Source of the DNA: Aquilaria yunnanensis
Taxonomy: Eukaryota > Streptophyta > Magnoliopsida > Malvales > Thymelaeaceae
DNA length: 64,000 nucleotides
Direction: 5' to 3'
Assembly (NCBI GenBank): GCA_039654915.1
Contig: CM077597.1
Location: forward strand, 92,320,001-92,384,000
Position 1 is the first letter of the stretch. Each line of letters begins with the position of its first letter. The position numbers were made by a program, and so were the translations under genes. Under the pieces are notes generated by a model. That model was not told where the DNA came from. It was given only the letters and a program-made list of their open reading frames with translations, and searched no databases. Below are positions 60,190 through 64,000 of the stretch, in pieces.

Positions 60190-60812
60190 TTGACAATTTG
60201 ACTTTTGACAATTCAAGAAATCGCCCACTGAAATTTTCTTTGAGTGATAAAATAAATCCCTCCCATTTGAATGCCAAAATTTCTTCATCCTCTCTCATCT
60301 TGAACATCCTCTACTCTTTTTCTAATATGAGATAAACCACTCAACCCCTTCCGCCATGAGATCGATTGAACTCTGACACTGATGACTATTTTCAAAGATT
60401 TAGACTATATCTTCATCTTTCCACCAGTCAATAAAAATATTAAAATTTTTTTGTTCAATTGAAAATTGAATTTGAACATCTAATCTTATCGATTTTGCCC
60501 AAGTTCAAGAGAGAGAAGAGAGAGTTTCTCACTCTAGAATCTCTAGAATCTCCTAACCCCTCAGACAATGAAAATGTAGAGTTTTAGGACTTCTTGAGCT
60601 ATTTAATCTAAAAAGATATATGAATTAATATTTTTGTGGGCTTAAATCCATTTTGGCCCCTGTACTTGATTGAATTGGACACTTAAGCCCCTGGACTTGA
60701 ACTCGGTTAGGCTCGGCCCCCTAACTCAAGAGAACGGTCCACTTCGTCCCTTAAATGAACATGTGATTGTCACATAATGCAATGAATTTGACACACCTCA
60801 GTTGCCATTTGG
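60190..60812. other. Unassigned DNA including a transposon-end-like phrase
   Basis: Near 60645-60720 the text CATTTTGGCCCCTGTACTTG...GGACACTTAAGCCCCTGGAC resembles the phrase found in long terminal inverted repeats of plant Mutator-like elements. No partner end was identified. Confidence 0.35.
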
Positions 60813-60957
60813 TTGTTAGTGATAAATAGCGGAAGTGCATGCAAATTGGGGCTGAAGTTTGGGAGAGCTAAAACCCTAAATCGACGAAGGATTGGTACTC
60901 TTGGATATCATCAAATTGGGGTTGTTGCGTTGAAATTGGGTGCAAGTTATCAGAGTT

Positions 60958-61150
60958 CCATGTCATCACAGTACTCATCTACTGTGTCAGAGGTAAGATT
61001 TGCTGATTTCGAGATTCCTAATTACAAACATGGGTTGGCTGCGAGTTTGGGAACAACATGAAGAGAGGAGGAAAATTACATGAGAAGGTTTTACCAATGC
61101 CGTTTTAATGGGGCGAGTTTCGAATATTGGTGTTTTTGTTTGATAGAGGA
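60958..61150 (+). pseudogene. GRF-type zinc-finger relic
   Basis: One frame reads NYKHGLAASLGTT, a TGA at 61059-61061, then ENYMRRFYQCRFNGASFEYW. This matches the plant GRF zinc-finger layout (C-x-C/H-G, then S-T...GRRFYxC...W), with the first Cys replaced by Tyr and a stop in the middle. Such single-finger frames are common in plant repeats. Upstream from 60813 the frame is open, but I cannot assign it. Confidence 0.5.
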
Positions 61151-61182
61151 TGAAATTGGAGAACATGGGTTGGCTTTGTCTC

Positions 61183-61475
61183 TGCATTTTGAATGTACTA
61201 TGTCTCTATGTTGTTTATGCATTTTGAATGTGCTTGGTCTTGTGTTTTCGGTTTGATTGTGCTTTGTCTCTGTTTTGTATCTTTGTTGTAACGACGGGTA
61301 GCGTTTGGTTGTGATTATCTTGAGGGCTAAGTCTTGAGGTCATAACATGAAACTGGTGTCAATATGTTGGCTTTGAATCTACATTTTGAATGTGCATTGT
61401 CTCTATGTTGTTTATGCATTTTGAATGTGCTCTGTCTTTGTCTCTGCGGTTTGATTATGCTTTGTCTTTGTTTTG
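61183..61475. repeat. ~197-bp tandem duplication
   Basis: TCTCTATGTTGTTTATGCAT occurs at 61203 and 61400, with the ATTTTGAATGTGC and CTTTGTCTYTGTTTTGTATC phrases in register. Confidence 0.8.
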
Positions 61476-62176
61476 TATCCAGTGGCGGAGCTACGCTTTG
61501 TTGGGGGTCGGCCCCCTCCCCCCGGGGAATTTTGAAAAAACGTAAATATAGGGTAGTAATTTGATGATTTTGTCAAAAATTAAGAATAGGGTGTGTATTT
61601 TGCCCCACAAATATTGTGGAAAAATATAAAGATGGGTGGGCAGTGAGGCACATATCGAAAAGAATGGGAACTGAGTGTGTATTTCTCCCTTTCCCTCATT
61701 CAAAACGCATGACGCCGTTTCAGACTTTCAGTTATACAATTCGATCCCCAAATGCCCAATTCCCCCCGAATCCCTAACATTGCCAGCAGCTCTACCTCTG
61801 CTACTCCACTCCAATCTCCTCCAGACTCCACTCTCCAGTGCTTTGTGCAATTGTGCTCCGATTGGGACTGGCGACTGCTAGTGCTCCGTGCTCGCTGGCC
61901 GCTGCCTCGCTGTCGGCCTGTCGCTGGGCTAGTCCTCTCGGTTCTCGCCTCTCGCTCAAGCGGCTCAAGCGGCATCGACATCGGCATCGCCGCATCGCAT
62001 GCTGACTCTCGCATCGGCGATTCGGCATCGTCGCATCATCGATTCATTCGCTTCATAATTCATCCATCACTGATTCTGTGATTCACCTCCAGCCAACGCC
62101 AATTACGTGCCATTGATCGCCAATTACACCAGTAACGCCACAGAACGCCGAGTCGAACTCCGGAGAGGACCAAGAG

Positions 62177-62748
62177 GTAGTGGCGGAAAATGGTTAATTT
62201 TCTTGCTTTGATTAATTAATTGGATGGCATTTTCAATTTTTTTTTTGTACCTTATAGTTACAGAGTTATAGTCAAAAGCCTTTTTTGGCTGATAATTGAT
62301 AACTAGTGGCAGCGGCAGTGCGGCACTAATGCAGTAATGCTATAAATTTAGTTTTTATTCCTATGGGTTATGACTTATGAGTCTTGTGATTGCATTTTGT
62401 TGTTTCCTAATTTCTATACAAACTAATGTCTAATGGCATCTAATTTTCATGCAGAAGGTTCATAAAAATCATTTATTTACAATTTTCTTCTTAGAATAGT
62501 TTTAAATTTGTTGGATTTTTACCTTTTGAATTTGAAATTGAATGATGGAATTGTAAATTGTTGTGAATGTGAGAATGTCTATATTGGATTAAACTTTGAA
62601 ATCAGGTTGACTGGTTTAGATAATTAATATTATATATCCTACATAAAACGTATTTACTTTGTGTCACTTTAATGATTAAACTAACTATCATTTGAAAAAA
62701 GAAATATCAGATCATGTGCTTACATTATTGTTTTATTTTTTTTTTCAG
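62177..62748 (+). other. Probable leader intron of the hAT transposase
   Basis: The donor is CCAAGAG|GTAGTG and the acceptor is a T-rich tract ending TTTTTCAG, two bases before the ATG. The interior is AT-rich between a GC-rich leader and the coding part. Confidence 0.5.
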
Positions 62749-62750
62749 CT

Positions 62751-64000
62751 ATGTCTAATAAACAAAAGACATTATCTCATTTTTTTTGAAAAATGGCTCC
62801 ACCACCGGAAACTGACTGTCAACCCAAAAGCAGTCAAAATTCAAGGGTGGCTAAAAATTCAAGGGTAGTTAAAGAAGTTTCAGAGTCTATAGGATTCGAG
62901 GATTCTTCAAATGCTGAAAGTACGCAACAAAGTGAAGCACCTACAACTTCTAAAATTTTTTCCATAGTGCGTGATCCAGGGTTACGGCAGCCCATGTGGA
63001 CATATCCCATCAATGAACGTGATGAGGTAAGAAGAGCTTACTTAAAAGCTAGACCTTATCAAATGTAGTTTGATTATCCTGAGAAAAAAAAACGTAGGTT
63101 TAAATATTCATGGTTTGCTGATTTTTTTTGGCTTGAGTATTCCCCAACAAAAGATGCTACATTTTGTTTGCCATGTTATTTATTTGCTGACAAACCAAAA
63201 ACTCAAAATGGGTGGGATGTTTTTACTGTGAAGGGTTTCCAAAACTGGAAGAAGGTTAGAGATGGTCAAAATTGTGCTTTTCTCAAGCATATGGGTTCAG
63301 ACCCTTGCTCCCCTCACAATAATTCGGTGAATTGCTGTACTGCATTGTTGAATCAGTCTAGTCATATTGATAAGGCAATGGAGAAACAATCGAAAGAAGA
63401 GGTTGTAAGGAATAGACTTCGAATTAAAACATCCATTGATGTTGCTCGGTGGTTATCTTTCCAAGGGCTTGCATTTAGAGGACATGATGAGTCTACTGAT
63501 TCTAGAAACCAAAGGAATTTTCTTGAGTTGCTCAGTTTTTTAGCATCTTATAATGATGAAGTTGCTAGTGTAGTCTTACAAAATGCTCCTCAAAATGCAA
63601 GGTATACATCACCTACGATCCAAAAGGAAATCTTATGTGTAATTGCAAACAAGGTTAGGAATAAGATTTGTGAGGATATTGGTGATTCGATGTTTTGCAT
63701 AATAGTTGATGAAGCAAGTGATGAAAGTAAAAAGGAGCAAATGGCTCTTGTTCTCTGATTTGTTGACAATAAAGGCTTAATACAATAGCAATTTTTTCAT
63801 ATTTCACATGTCAAAGATACATCAGCAGCCACTTTATATTCATAGATATGTTGTATTTTATCTCATTATGGACTAAATGCTCAAAATATTAGAGGTCAAG
63901 GGTATGATGGTGCTAGCAATATGCGTGGTGAATGGAAAGGGTTACAAGCATTATGTCTCAGTCAATATCCACAGGCATATTATGTTCATTGTTTAGCTCA
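62751..64000 (+). pseudogene. hAT transposase (zf-TTF/DUF4371, ZMYM1-like), partial with stops
   Basis: The frame starts ATG at 62751 (MSNKQKTLSHFF). It is interrupted by stops at 62787, 63066, 63756, 63786 and 63843, yet stays in one frame to the window end. Segments in order are QPMWTYPINERDE, the TTF zinc-finger core KYSWFADFFWLEYSPTKDAT with FCLPCYLF, RWLSFQGLAFRGHDES, FCIIVDEASDESKKEQ with its catalytic Asp, GQGYDGASNMRGEW with the second Asp and YVHCLA. This is the DUF4371-containing hAT family resembling zinc-finger MYM-type protein 1. The C-terminal dimerisation domain lies outside. It is inactive as read. Confidence 0.92.

Larger units (their letters stand above)
61480..64000 (+). 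mobile_element. hAT transposon, 5' part (runs off the window)
   Basis: The terminus CAGTGGCGGAGCTACGC begins at 61480. It is of the CAGTGGCGGAGC type seen at ends of plant hAT elements that encode TTF/DUF4371 transposases. A GC-rich leader (61700-62170) follows, then an apparent 5'-leader intron (62177-62748) with a polypyrimidine-CAG acceptor, then the transposase frame. The other end lies beyond the window. Confidence 0.8.

Noticed and set aside
61700..62081. Overlapping GC-rich ORFs on both strands
   Set aside because: They fall in the untranslated leader of the hAT element, before its leader intron and transposase ATG.
1..64000. tRNA or rRNA genes
   Set aside because: I saw no convincing tRNA cloverleaf or rRNA sequence. 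The tRNA-like 12-mers at 29858 and 50880 are retroelement primer sites.

Overview
The window is nuclear DNA of a flowering plant. It is AT-rich, intron-sized gaps are common, and nearly all of it is transposable-element debris in several nested layers. The evidence is plant-type chromovirus and Ty1/copia retroelements, initiator-Met-tRNA-type primer sites, TTTAGGG-like interstitial telomeric sequence, and one gene of the plant-specific 23-kDa jasmonate-induced protein family. I cannot name the species.

Only two loci look like intact host genes. The first is a single-exon JIP23-like gene (34205-34843, +). It has its own TATA box and sits directly downstream of a 1.3-kb degenerate minisatellite. 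The second is a two-exon gene on the minus strand (45229-43949, 383 residues after splicing). It encodes a helical N-terminal half and a C-terminal half rich in hydrophobic helices with a GxxxGxxxG glycine zipper. I do not recognise a named family for it, and it is the most interesting protein here. Both genes are GC-rich islands in AT-rich surroundings.

Layout. 1-2661: long LTR (copy A). 2662-3734: repeat R1 with a truncated MITE end. 3735-11088: repeat R2, interrupted by a chromovirus 3' LTR (copy B) and an integrase/chromodomain fragment; R2 carries a 920-bp TIR element. About 11340-12110: LINE reverse-transcriptase relic. 12679-14205: R1. 14211-14488: 139-bp tandem duplication. 15230-16600: possible TIR element with motif arrays. 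17300-18600: relic resembling a gypsy-type transposon N-terminal protein. 18601-18950 and 21200-21750: tandem repeats. 21980-33880: minisatellite split by solo LTR copy C, itself split by a complete but decayed Ty3/gypsy chromovirus (23905-31890). 34.1-34.9 kb: JIP23-like gene. 35.6-36.5 kb: copia pol relic. 37.4-43.7 kb: gag-only Maximus/SIRE-like copia remnant, whose 3' LTR is split by another solo LTR. 43.9-45.3 kb: the two-exon gene. 45.4-56.7 kb: R1 copies, a LINE 3' end with an (AAT)n tail, interstitial telomere-like sequence and unassigned DNA. 56.8-60.2 kb: uninterrupted second copy of R2. 60.8-61.15 kb: GRF zinc-finger relic. 61480 to the window end: 5' part of a hAT transposon with a stop-ridden DUF4371-type transposase.

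Insertion order can be read from target-site duplications and empty sites. Minisatellite, then solo LTR C (ACTTG), then gypsy element (ATTAA). Copia LTR, then solo LTR (CAAAT). R1, then Mutator-like MITE, then LTR A. The mobile genes show disabling changes, and the window holds no obvious multi-gene host pathway. All comparisons were made by eye, with no database search.
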